Below are positions 51,703-59,344 of a DNA stretch of 64,000 nt, in pieces. The notes beneath the pieces are model-generated. The model had not been told where the DNA came from. It saw nothing but the letters and a program-made list of their open reading frames with translations, and searched no databases. How positions within the stretch are numbered: position 1 is the first letter of the stretch; each line of letters begins with the position of its first letter. The stretch covers positions 5,890,001-5,954,000 of the forward strand of contig NZ_CP109327.1 of assembly GCF_035918155.1 (NCBI RefSeq). The letters are read 5' to 3'. The position numbers were made by a program, and so were the translations under genes. Source of the stretch: Streptomyces sp. NBC_01591 (lineage in GTDB: Bacteria > Actinomycetota > Actinomycetes > Streptomycetales > Streptomycetaceae).

Positions 51703-54696
51703 ATGCCCGGAACGCATAGGCAAGTTGGAGCAACCGGGGCGCAAACCGTCACCATCAGTTTCGCCGGTTTCAACCGGGCCTGGGCGACGTGGATCGGGGA
51801 CCGTCTGGAGCGGCGCGGAGTGACGGTCGTCCCGCAGCGCTGGGACCCCCCGGTGGAGGTTCCGCTGGCGGAGTCGCTGCGCGATCTGACGCTCTCCCGG
51901 GGCCGCGTCCTGGTGATCCTCAGCGACTGGTACTTCCAGCTCGGCCCGCGCAGCCACGACGAGTGGAACAGGGCGCTGCGCGAGGTCGTCGCCCCCGACC
52001 CCGACCGCTTCACCGCCGTCTGCGTCACCACATCCGCGCTGCCCGGCGCCACCTCGGCCTTCGGCGCGGCCGACCTGACCAATGTCGGCGCCGACGAGGC
52101 CGAGCGGCGGCTCCTCGTCCGCCTGGGCCTGCCCACCGACCCCCTGCCCGAGCCCGTCGAGGCCAGGCCGGGGCCCCGGTATCCGGCCGACACCCCCGAG
52201 GTGTGGGGCGGCGTACCGCGCCGCAACACCCGGTTCACCGGCCGCGAGGAGCTGCTCAGCAAGGCGTACCAGGCCCTCCAGGACGCCGGCCCCGGTGCCG
52301 GGGTGGTGGCCCTGCACGGCATGTCCGGCGTGGGCAAGACCCAGCTGGCCGCGGAGTACGTCTACCGGTTCGGCTCCGAGTACGACGTCGTGTGGTGGGT
52401 GCCCGCCGACCGCCGCGCCCTCTACCGCCAGAAACTCGCCGAACTCGCCCCCGAACTCGGCCTGTCCACAGGCGCCGAGTACGGCGAACGGCTGCGCGCG
52501 GTCCGGGACGCACTGCGCCGCGGCGAACCGCACTCCCACTGGCTCCTCGTCCTGGACGGCGCGGACGAGCCCGAGCACATCTGGGACCTGGTGCCGACCG
52601 GCCCCGGGCATGTGCTGATCACCTCCCGCAACCCGGAGTGGAGCGAACACAACAGCAACCTCGTCGAGGTCCCGGTCTACGAACGCGACGAGTCCGTCGC
52701 CTTCATCCGCCGCCGCGCACCACGCCTGACCCCGAACGACGCCGACCAGCTGGCCGAGGCCCTCGAAGACCTCCCGCTCCTCCTCGACCAGACGGCGGGC
52801 TGGCTCAACGACTCCGACATGTCCGTCGAGGAGTACATCGAACTCCTCGAAGGCGGCATCGACCAGGACGTCGTCAAGGTCTCCGCCGACTTCCCGCTCG
52901 CCTTCCAGACCGCCTGGTCGATACTGCTGAACAAGCTCAAGGAGACCGTCCCGGAATCCGTCGACCTGCTGCGGCTGTGCAGCTTCTTCGCACCCGGCTC
53001 CATCCCCGTGCGGCTGCTGAGGGAAATGCCCCCCGGCGAACTGCCGGAACAGCTCTCCGGCCTGATGAACGACCCGCTGCTGTGGAACAAGGCGATCGGC
53101 CAGCTCCGTCAGTACTCCGTGGTCCGCCTGGAGTCCCACGAGGTGGCCGGCGAGGAGGCCTCGTCCGGCGAATCGCTCTACATGCACCGCATGGTCCACC
53201 AGATCGTCGGCAAGGACATGCCGGAACGCGACCGCCACGAGTTCATCGACGTGGTCCGCAGGGCCCTCGCCGCCGCGGACCCCGGCCGCCCCACCGACAC
53301 CCGGCTGTGGCCCGCCTACGCCGAGATCACCCCGCACCTGAAGTGGGCCGACGTACTCCGGAGCACCGACCCGGCCGTGCACACGCTGGTGCTCAACTGC
53401 CTGCGCTACATGTACCTCTCCGGCGAGTACCGGGCCGGCATCAAGCTGGGCGAACGCGCCATGAAGGCCTGGCGGGAGCTCCTCGGCGAGGACCACCCCA
53501 GGGTCTGGGACCTCAGCTACAACTACGCGAACCTGCTGCGGGCCGTCGGCAACTACGCCGGCACGGAAGCCATCGAACGCGCCGCCGTCGACCACCTCCG
53601 TGCCGAGCGCGGCGCACAGGACCTGGAACACCTGCGCGCCGCCGGCGGCCTCGCCGCCGACCTGCGGGGCCTCGGTCGGTACGACGAGGCACTGGAGATG
53701 TCGACCTGGATCCTCGCGGCATACCGCGAACTGCTGGGCGACCAGGATTCGCGCACGCTCAATGCGCAGAACAACCTGGGTACGTCGTTGCGCCTGCTGG
53801 GACGGTACGAGGAAGCACTCGAACTCAACCGCCGCACTCTGGAGGCCCGCCGCCAGCTGCTGCGGCCACGACACGGCTGGACGCTCTACTCCGAGATCAA
53901 CTACGCCACCGACCTGCGTCTGCTCGGCCGCTACAGCGACGCCTTCTCGCTCCAGAACCAGAGCGTCCGGGTGCATCGGCTGGTCATGACGCCTGACAAC
54001 CCGCAGACCCTGCGTGCCGAGCACAACCTCGCGCTGTGCCAGTACCGCTCGGGGGAGCGTGCCAAGGCCGCGACGTTGTTCACCCGGGTTCTCGAACGAA
54101 GCGAGCGGGTGCTCGGCGAGAACGACCCGCTGACGATGATGTTCGCGGCCAGCCAGAGCTTCTTCGCCCGTGAGCACGCCGACATCGACCAGGCCAGGGC
54201 CATAAGCGAGAAGGTGGTCGACGGCTATGTGGACATGCTCGGCGAGGAACACCCGTACGTGGCGGGAACCCGGGCCAACCACGCCCTGATCCTCCGCAAC
54301 GTGGGTGAACGCGACCATGCGCACGCCCTGTTGGAGGAGGCACTCGCTGACATGACGCGAGCCGTGGGCGAGCACCACCCCTGGACCCTGGGCTGCGCGG
54401 TGAACGCCTCGGCCCTGCGCAATCTGGTGGGTGACCCCGAATCCGCGGCCGCGCTGACGGACGCGGTCATCACCAGGGCCACCGAGGTCCTCGGCCGGAC
54501 CCATCCGCTGACCCTCTCCGCCCGGATCGCGCACGCCGCGGACCTGCGCGGCATCCGTGACCGCGAGCGCGCGGAGAAGATCGAGCGGGAGGCATTGGGC
54601 GATCTGGTCGCGACGCTGGGCGCCCAGCACGTCCACACGGTGTCGGCCCGCTCCCGCAACCGTCCGTACTGGGACTTCGAGCCGCAGATGATCTGA
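51703..54696 (+). CDS. fxsT: TIR-NB-ARC-TPR protein 1 (FxsT-like STAND NTPase)
   Basis: A 997-residue NLR-like protein. TIR domain at about 13-155 (TISFAGFNRAWATWIGDRLE, LVILSDWYFQLGPRSHDEWN). NB-ARC at about 180-440: RFTGREELL, P-loop VALHGMSGVGKTQLAAEYVY, Walker B WLLVLDGADEPEHIW, and EDLPLLLDQTAGWL in place of GLPL. Then about 10 TPR-type repeats (about 560-960; GRYDEALEMS, GRYEEALELN). Ends WDFEPQMI. ATG at 51703 follows GGGAGA. It is 81 bases after the hydroxylase gene, so probably part of the fxs operon. Its TIR-NB-ARC DNA is nearly the same as in protein 2 at 59341. Confidence 0.88.
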   Translation: MPGTHRQVGATGAQTVTISFAGFNRAWATWIGDRLERRGVTVVPQRWDPPVEVPLAESLRDLTLSRGRVLVILSDWYFQLGPRSHDEWNRALREVVAPDPDRFTAVCVTTSALPGATSAFGAADLTNVGADEAERRLLVRLGLPTDPLPEPVEARPGPRYPADTPEVWGGVPRRNTRFTGREELLSKAYQALQDAGPGAGVVALHGMSGVGKTQLAAEYVYRFGSEYDVVWWVPADRRALYRQKLAELAPELGLSTGAEYGERLRAVRDALRRGEPHSHWLLVLDGADEPEHIWDLVPTGPGHVLITSRNPEWSEHNSNLVEVPVYERDESVAFIRRRAPRLTPNDADQLAEALEDLPLLLDQTAGWLNDSDMSVEEYIELLEGGIDQDVVKVSADFPLAFQTAWSILLNKLKETVPESVDLLRLCSFFAPGSIPVRLLREMPPGELPEQLSGLMNDPLLWNKAIGQLRQYSVVRLESHEVAGEEASSGESLYMHRMVHQIVGKDMPERDRHEFIDVVRRALAAADPGRPTDTRLWPAYAEITPHLKWADVLRSTDPAVHTLVLNCLRYMYLSGEYRAGIKLGERAMKAWRELLGEDHPRVWDLSYNYANLLRAVGNYAGTEAIERAAVDHLRAERGAQDLEHLRAAGGLAADLRGLGRYDEALEMSTWILAAYRELLGDQDSRTLNAQNNLGTSLRLLGRYEEALELNRRTLEARRQLLRPRHGWTLYSEINYATDLRLLGRYSDAFSLQNQSVRVHRLVMTPDNPQTLRAEHNLALCQYRSGERAKAATLFTRVLERSERVLGENDPLTMMFAASQSFFAREHADIDQARAISEKVVDGYVDMLGEEHPYVAGTRANHALILRNVGERDHAHALLEEALADMTRAVGEHHPWTLGCAVNASALRNLVGDPESAAALTDAVITRATEVLGRTHPLTLSARIAHAADLRGIRDRERAEKIEREALGDLVATLGAQHVHTVSARSRNRPYWDFEPQMI
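51745..52985 (+). repeat. Long direct repeat, copy 1 (TIR-NB-ARC coding DNA)
   Basis: Aligns with 59995-61235 at a constant offset of 8250 bases. Identity is very high, with exact runs of about 105 bases (52378-52484 with 60628-60734) and about 85 bases (from 52552). Similarity falls sharply after about 52985. Confidence 0.9.
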
Positions 54697-54780
54697 TTCG
54701 TTTCAGGAAAGCGTCTCAATAAATGAATGACCGTCAGTATCCTTTCGGGACACGTCAGTTGCGATGCAACGGGGGAGCGG

Positions 54781-55194
54781 ATGACGGTCATCGTCGGGTC
54801 CACGGAACCGGGGGAGGGCGACCCGATCCCGGTCGTCGTGGATGCCGAGGCCTTCGCGGCGGAACCGGCGTCGACCGGGGAGGACGAGTCCTTCTACAGC
54901 TCCGGGGAGACCAGGGGCGGCGCGGACGCCGCCCGGCGTGCCCTGAGCGGCGCCCGTGATCTGTACGGCGACGGACTCGATCTGGCGCGACGTTGCGCCA
55001 CCCAGGCGATGCGCAGGCTCGGGGACCTCGGTGAGGGGATGCGGCCCGACGAGATCGAACTCCAGGTCGGGATCACCTTCGAGGCCGGCATGGCGGCCGT
55101 GGTGAAGGCCGGTGCCGAGGCGCAGATCCAGGTCACCTTCCGCTGGCAACCCGGCAACGAGGGGCAGGCCACCACCGCGGCGACACCCTCATGA
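54781..55194 (+). CDS. Trypco1-domain protein 2
   Basis: A 137-residue protein with the same layout as the Trypco1 protein at 41272: PIPVVVDAEAF strand, a helix LDLARRCATQAMRRLGDLGE, and MRPDEIELQVGITFEAGMAA with AQIQVTFRW. ATG at 54781 follows GGGGGAG; an in-frame ATG at 54727 lacks one. Its stop overlaps the start of the ChlI-like ATPase gene (ATGA). No trypsin gene is adjacent here; a CHAT protease gene three positions on may replace it as partner. Confidence 0.82.
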   Translation: MTVIVGSTEPGEGDPIPVVVDAEAFAAEPASTGEDESFYSSGETRGGADAARRALSGARDLYGDGLDLARRCATQAMRRLGDLGEGMRPDEIELQVGITFEAGMAAVVKAGAEAQIQVTFRWQPGNEGQATTAATPS

Positions 55195-56150
55195 GCGAGT
55201 CACCCGCCAGGTCCGCCGACCCGGCGGCCCGGGTGTCGATTCTCCCGTACAGCCGGATCGTCGGGCAGGACGAACTCAAGCTGGCCCTGGAACTCAACTT
55301 CATCTCCCCGAGGATCGGCGGCGTGCTGATCGCCGGGCAGCGTGGCACCGCCAAGTCCACCGTCGTCCGTGCCTTCGCGCTGATGTCCGGCGGCGAACTG
55401 CCCGTCACGCTGCCGATCAACGCGACCGACGACCGGGTCGTCGGAGGCTGGGAACTGGACTCGCTGATGCGGGGCGTGGCGAAGCCCCAGCCCGGCCTGC
55501 TCGAAGAGGCGGACAGAAAAGGGCTGTTGTACATCGACGAGGTCAACCTGCTGGACGACCATCTCGTCAACATCATCCTGGACGTCGTCTCCACCGGTGT
55601 GCTCTCCGTCCAGCGCGAGGGCATCGACATGGCCAGGCAGCTGTCCTTCGGGCTCGTCGGCACCATGAACCCCGAGGAGGGCAGCCTGCGGGCCCAACTG
55701 CTCGACCGCTTCGGGCTGATGGTGACGGCCGCCGAGCTGGACCTGGCGGACCGCCAACGGATGATCACCACCGTGCTGACCTTCGAGGAAGAGGCGGAGG
55801 CCGAGGACTCCGCCTGGTTACGCGCCGCACAGGACGAGAACGACACTCTGCGTACCGCGCTCCTGGCGGCGAGGGACCGGCTGAAGGACGTCCGGCTCGA
55901 CGACAGCGTGAGCCGGCTCTGCGCCGAGGCGGCGGAACTGATGGGCGCGGTCGGGCAGCGCGGCGATCTCCTGGTGGCGAAGACCGCCCGTGCGCTGGCC
56001 GCACGGGACGGGTACCGGCAGGTCGAACCGGACCACGTCCGCCGTGTGCTGCCCCTCGCCCTGCGCCATCGCAGGCCGGACTCCGCCCACGGCGCCGCCG
56101 TCACCTGGGGACCGGACGAGAACGACCGCGTCAGCGCCCTCTTCGGCTGA
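55191..56150 (+). CDS. ChlI/MoxR-type AAA+ ATPase 2
   Basis: A 319-residue ATPase like the I subunit of magnesium chelatase. VLIAGQRGTAKSTVVRAFAL is Walker A (49-57), GLLYIDEVNLLDDHLVNIIL is Walker B, SFGLVGTMNPEEGSLRAQLL is sensor 1 and the helix-2 insert region is present. No other chelatase or tetrapyrrole genes are near, so it is a conflict-system MoxR relative rather than a chelatase. The neighbouring ChlD-like vWA protein is its natural partner. Confidence 0.9.
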   Translation: MSESPARSADPAARVSILPYSRIVGQDELKLALELNFISPRIGGVLIAGQRGTAKSTVVRAFALMSGGELPVTLPINATDDRVVGGWELDSLMRGVAKPQPGLLEEADRKGLLYIDEVNLLDDHLVNIILDVVSTGVLSVQREGIDMARQLSFGLVGTMNPEEGSLRAQLLDRFGLMVTAAELDLADRQRMITTVLTFEEEAEAEDSAWLRAAQDENDTLRTALLAARDRLKDVRLDDSVSRLCAEAAELMGAVGQRGDLLVAKTARALAARDGYRQVEPDHVRRVLPLALRHRRPDSAHGAAVTWGPDENDRVSALFG

Positions 56151-56157
56151 GGCGCCG

Positions 56158-58014
56158 ATGCCCGTATCCGTGCCAAGGCCCGTGCCCGCCGCGGACGCCG
56201 ACGAACTTCCCCGGCGGCTGCTCACCGCACTGGTCTGCGCCGCCGTCGAGCCGAAACTGTCCGGGGTGCTGCTGTTCGACCTTCCCGACGCGCACCTTGC
56301 CACCGTCGCCGGCGTGTTCGACCGGCTGCTCGCCGGGCCCACCGGCACGCCCGTTCCCCGTACCACCCTCACCGCCGCCACCACCGACGAGGACCTGTGG
56401 TTACGGCCCCGGGTGAGCCGCGGCCCGAACGGCATCGACTTCGCCCTGGACCCCGGACCGCTCACCGAACCCGTGCCCGGCCCCTCTCTCGTCGTCGTCC
56501 CCGACCTCGCCAGGCTCAGCCTGCCGGGGAAACGGGCTGCCGTACAGCTCCTCGGCGCCGATGCCGCCACTGTCGAACACGCCGGGCTGCGACGCCGGTG
56601 GCGGCCTGGAGCCCGCTGGCTGGCCGTCTGCCGCACGGAGGACGTCGAGCGCGTCTCCCCGCACCTCCTGGACCGCTTCCCGCTCCGCCTCACCGTCCCG
56701 GAGCTGTGCGTCCGGCAGGGCGACGCCCCGCTCGGTCCGCTCCCGGCCGCCTGGGCCCCGGCCCTGGACCGGGCCCGCTCCACCGCCCCCCGACCGCCCC
56801 TCCACCCCGCCGCCGACTTCGCGTCCCGGGTACTGGAACTCCTCGACGACCAGGACGGCACCGGGCAGCGCAGGCCCCTCGCCCTGGCCCGGACCGCCCG
56901 CGCGCTGGCCCGGCTCGACGGCGCCGAACGGATCACGGCCGACCACGCCGAAGCGGCCGCCCGCCTCATCCGCCTGCGCGGCGCCCGGCGCCCGTCCGCC
57001 GAGCCCCCTCCCGAGCCCGGCGCCGTGGACACCGCACGGGGCGCTCCCCGCGTCCTCCCCGAACCCCGGCCCGGCACCGACCGACCTCCCTCGCCCGGTA
57101 CGCCCGTCCTGGAACCCGGACCCGCCGAGCACATCGGGTCCGGGCCGGCGGCCGGCCCCTGGCCGACCACCGACACCCCGTATCCGGAAGACACCGCCGG
57201 ACCGCCGCCGGAGGACGCGGCCCTGCGCACCCCGGCCCGGCGCACCACCGGCCCCCGGGCCGCACGCGGCCCCGTCGTCGGCGTACGCGCCGCCCGGGAC
57301 CTCTGGGACCTGGCGCCCGTACGCACGGCGATGGAAGCGGCCAAGTACCGGGCGGTACGGGACCGGAGAGACCGTCTGGTGATCCTGCCGCGCGATCTGC
57401 GCGGGTACGTCCGGGCCCCGGAACCCGTCCGGATGCTCACCCTCGTCCTGGACCACACCTGCCGCGAGGACTGGGACTGGCACGCGGCGCTCGACCCGTT
57501 CCTGCAATGGGCCTATGTCACCCGCGCCCCGGTACACGTGGTCGAAGTGGGCGGACGCGGGGCACCGAACGAGTTACGGGCCGAGTTCTTCACCGCGCTG
57601 TCCACCCGATCCCCGCGGATCACCGCGGCCCTGGACCGGCCGCCCGGCCGGGCCACCCCGCTCGCCCACGGACTGAACCTGGCCGAACAGACCCTGCGCC
57701 GGGCCTTCCAGCACCACCGCGCGGGCCTGGTGGAAGCGCTGCTGGTCGTGGTGACCGACGGACGCGGCAACGTACCGCTCGCCGCGAGCCACCGCGGCCG
57801 GGCCGGACGCGGCGCCGTGGGCCGCACCGGCATCGACGACGCGCTCGCCGCGGCGGGCCGGATCAGCGGCATGGACCGCACCCGGTTGCACAGCGTGGTG
57901 GTCGACCCGGGACGACAGCCGTACCCGGAACTTCCGCATCTGCTGGCCGAGGCCCTCGACGGCAGCGTGGTCGCGGGCAGGCCGGAGCACGAGGCGGCCG
58001 ACCGTGGGCGGTGA
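56158..58014 (+). CDS. ChlD-like AAA/vWA protein with degenerate MIDAS
   Basis: A 618-residue protein laid out like magnesium chelatase D: an inactive AAA-like N-terminal half (about 1-275, no Walker A), a Pro-rich linker (about 280-380), and a C-terminal vWA domain (about 425-600). The vWA first loop reads TLVLDHTCREDWDW, so DxSxS is DxTxR and metal binding is doubtful, while VVVTDGRGNVPLA is well conserved. ATG at 56158 is eight bases after the ATPase gene. Expected partner of ATPase 2; its stop overlaps the CHAT gene. Confidence 0.82.
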   Translation: MPVSVPRPVPAADADELPRRLLTALVCAAVEPKLSGVLLFDLPDAHLATVAGVFDRLLAGPTGTPVPRTTLTAATTDEDLWLRPRVSRGPNGIDFALDPGPLTEPVPGPSLVVVPDLARLSLPGKRAAVQLLGADAATVEHAGLRRRWRPGARWLAVCRTEDVERVSPHLLDRFPLRLTVPELCVRQGDAPLGPLPAAWAPALDRARSTAPRPPLHPAADFASRVLELLDDQDGTGQRRPLALARTARALARLDGAERITADHAEAAARLIRLRGARRPSAEPPPEPGAVDTARGAPRVLPEPRPGTDRPPSPGTPVLEPGPAEHIGSGPAAGPWPTTDTPYPEDTAGPPPEDAALRTPARRTTGPRAARGPVVGVRAARDLWDLAPVRTAMEAAKYRAVRDRRDRLVILPRDLRGYVRAPEPVRMLTLVLDHTCREDWDWHAALDPFLQWAYVTRAPVHVVEVGGRGAPNELRAEFFTALSTRSPRITAALDRPPGRATPLAHGLNLAEQTLRRAFQHHRAGLVEALLVVVTDGRGNVPLAASHRGRAGRGAVGRTGIDDALAAAGRISGMDRTRLHSVVVDPGRQPYPELPHLLAEALDGSVVAGRPEHEAADRGR

Positions 58015-59344
58015 CTCCGCGAGGCTCCGCCGGCTGCTGGACAACTCCGTGGCGACGGGCCGGCGACTGGCCAGGACCCCCGTACCGGTCGGCGTGCGCA
58101 CGGGACTGCGCGAACGGCTCGGGCTCACGGAGGCCGCCGCCGACAGCCGGCCCCCGGCGCACGCCGCCCGGATCACGGTCGTTCCGCACCACAACTGCCA
58201 GGGCGGCCCCCAGATGTTCGGCGTGAGCGCCTGGTGCGAGGGCGTGCCCGCGCTCCCGTACACCACCGGCCCGACCCAGCTGCGTCCCACCGACATCGGC
58301 CTCGGCAACGCACTCGGCGACGGCCCCGCCCCCTCTCAACTGCTCCGCGACATCAGGCACTGGTCCCGCAACCAGCAGCCGCTCGCCGCCTGGATCAACA
58401 GGGCTCGCGCGGCGCACGGCGACGAACTCCAGGTCACCATCCACGACGACACCGGTTACGAGATCCCCTGGGAGGCGTTGTGGCTGCCGGCCGACCCGGC
58501 GAACGGGCTGGACGAAGGACTGCTCGGCGCACTGGTCGCGGTCACGCGGTGGCTCACCATCCGCAGCGCCGACCTGGTGCTGCCCGAAGCGTCCGTGTCG
58601 GCCGCGGGCGATGTGCTCGGCTACTACTTCCACGACGCGCGCCCGGCCCGCCCGCACCGCGACGGAGCACGGCACATCCATGACATGCGGGCCGACATGG
58701 CGGTCTTCCAGGGGTATGCGCACCGCCCGCACGTGACGATCGACGGCTTCCTCGACGAACTCGACGCATGTCCGACCGATCCCGTCGGTCTCGTCTACAT
58801 GGCGGCCCACGGCACCTACGACGATCGGGTCAACACGCTCACCCTCGCCGAGGTGACCTGGGCCGAGTACGACGACCGCCCGATGACGGTGCTCGACAAG
58901 GACCACTCGATGGTCTGTCTCAACGCCTGCCACTCGGCCAGATTCGTCCGCAACACCGGGCTGGGGGAGACGGACCTGCGGGGATTCACCGAACTCTTCC
59001 TCCGCAAGGGCGCCGGAGGCTGCGTCGTCGCGGCCGGACAGGTCGGCGACAGCGAGGCACACGAACTCATCCGGCAACTCGTCGGCACCCTGGCAGCCGA
59101 ACCCTGGCGGCCGGTCGCCGACTCGCTGCGCCTCTTCCGGGCCCGCGCGCTGGAGGAGTTCGGCCCCTTGACGAACCTGCCGCGCGCCCGGCACGAAGGG
59201 CGGTTGAACGTGGACGGGCAGAGGCCGGTCCTGCGTCTGCTGTACAGCCTCATGTTCCAGTACTACGGGCATCCGCTCAGCACGCTCAGCCTGAGCGGAC
59301 CACGCCCCGGCAGAGCGACGAGCGGGGAAGGGGGCACACGGTGA
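58004..59344 (+). CDS. CHAT-domain caspase-like protease
   Basis: A 446-residue protein with a C-terminal CHAT (caspase-fold) peptidase domain. The catalytic pair is visible: His in LVYMAAHGTYDD (about 268) and Cys in MVCLNACHSARFV (about 308). Upstream, QVTIHDDTGYEIPWEALWLP is a typical CHAT N-terminal strand/helix signature. GTG at 58004 overlaps the vWA gene by 11 bases, and its stop overlaps the next start (GTGA). CHAT proteases act as proteolytic effectors in bacterial immunity and death systems; the activator here would be the linked ATPase/vWA or STAND protein. Confidence 0.87.
   Translation: MGGDSARLRRLLDNSVATGRRLARTPVPVGVRTGLRERLGLTEAAADSRPPAHAARITVVPHHNCQGGPQMFGVSAWCEGVPALPYTTGPTQLRPTDIGLGNALGDGPAPSQLLRDIRHWSRNQQPLAAWINRARAAHGDELQVTIHDDTGYEIPWEALWLPADPANGLDEGLLGALVAVTRWLTIRSADLVLPEASVSAAGDVLGYYFHDARPARPHRDGARHIHDMRADMAVFQGYAHRPHVTIDGFLDELDACPTDPVGLVYMAAHGTYDDRVNTLTLAEVTWAEYDDRPMTVLDKDHSMVCLNACHSARFVRNTGLGETDLRGFTELFLRKGAGGCVVAAGQVGDSEAHELIRQLVGTLAAEPWRPVADSLRLFRARALEEFGPLTNLPRARHEGRLNVDGQRPVLRLLYSLMFQYYGHPLSTLSLSGPRPGRATSGEGGTR

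Noticed and set aside
50137..54636. A 1499-codon open frame on the minus strand
   Set aside because: It is the mirror of the fxs hydroxylase and TIR-NB-ARC-TPR genes; long antisense frames are usual in DNA with this GC bias, and the translation shows no domain.
55191..58014. Magnesium or cobalt chelatase genes for tetrapyrrole synthesis
   Set aside because: The proteins resemble ChlI and ChlD, but no H subunit or tetrapyrrole gene is present, and neighbours are Trypco1, CHAT and TIR-NB-ARC genes; a conflict-system role is more likely.
58768..59340. Upstream extension of the second STAND protein (open from 58768)
   Set aside because: These codons lie inside the CHAT gene in another frame and translate to Arg-rich noise; the GTG at 59341 with GTGA overlap is the natural start.
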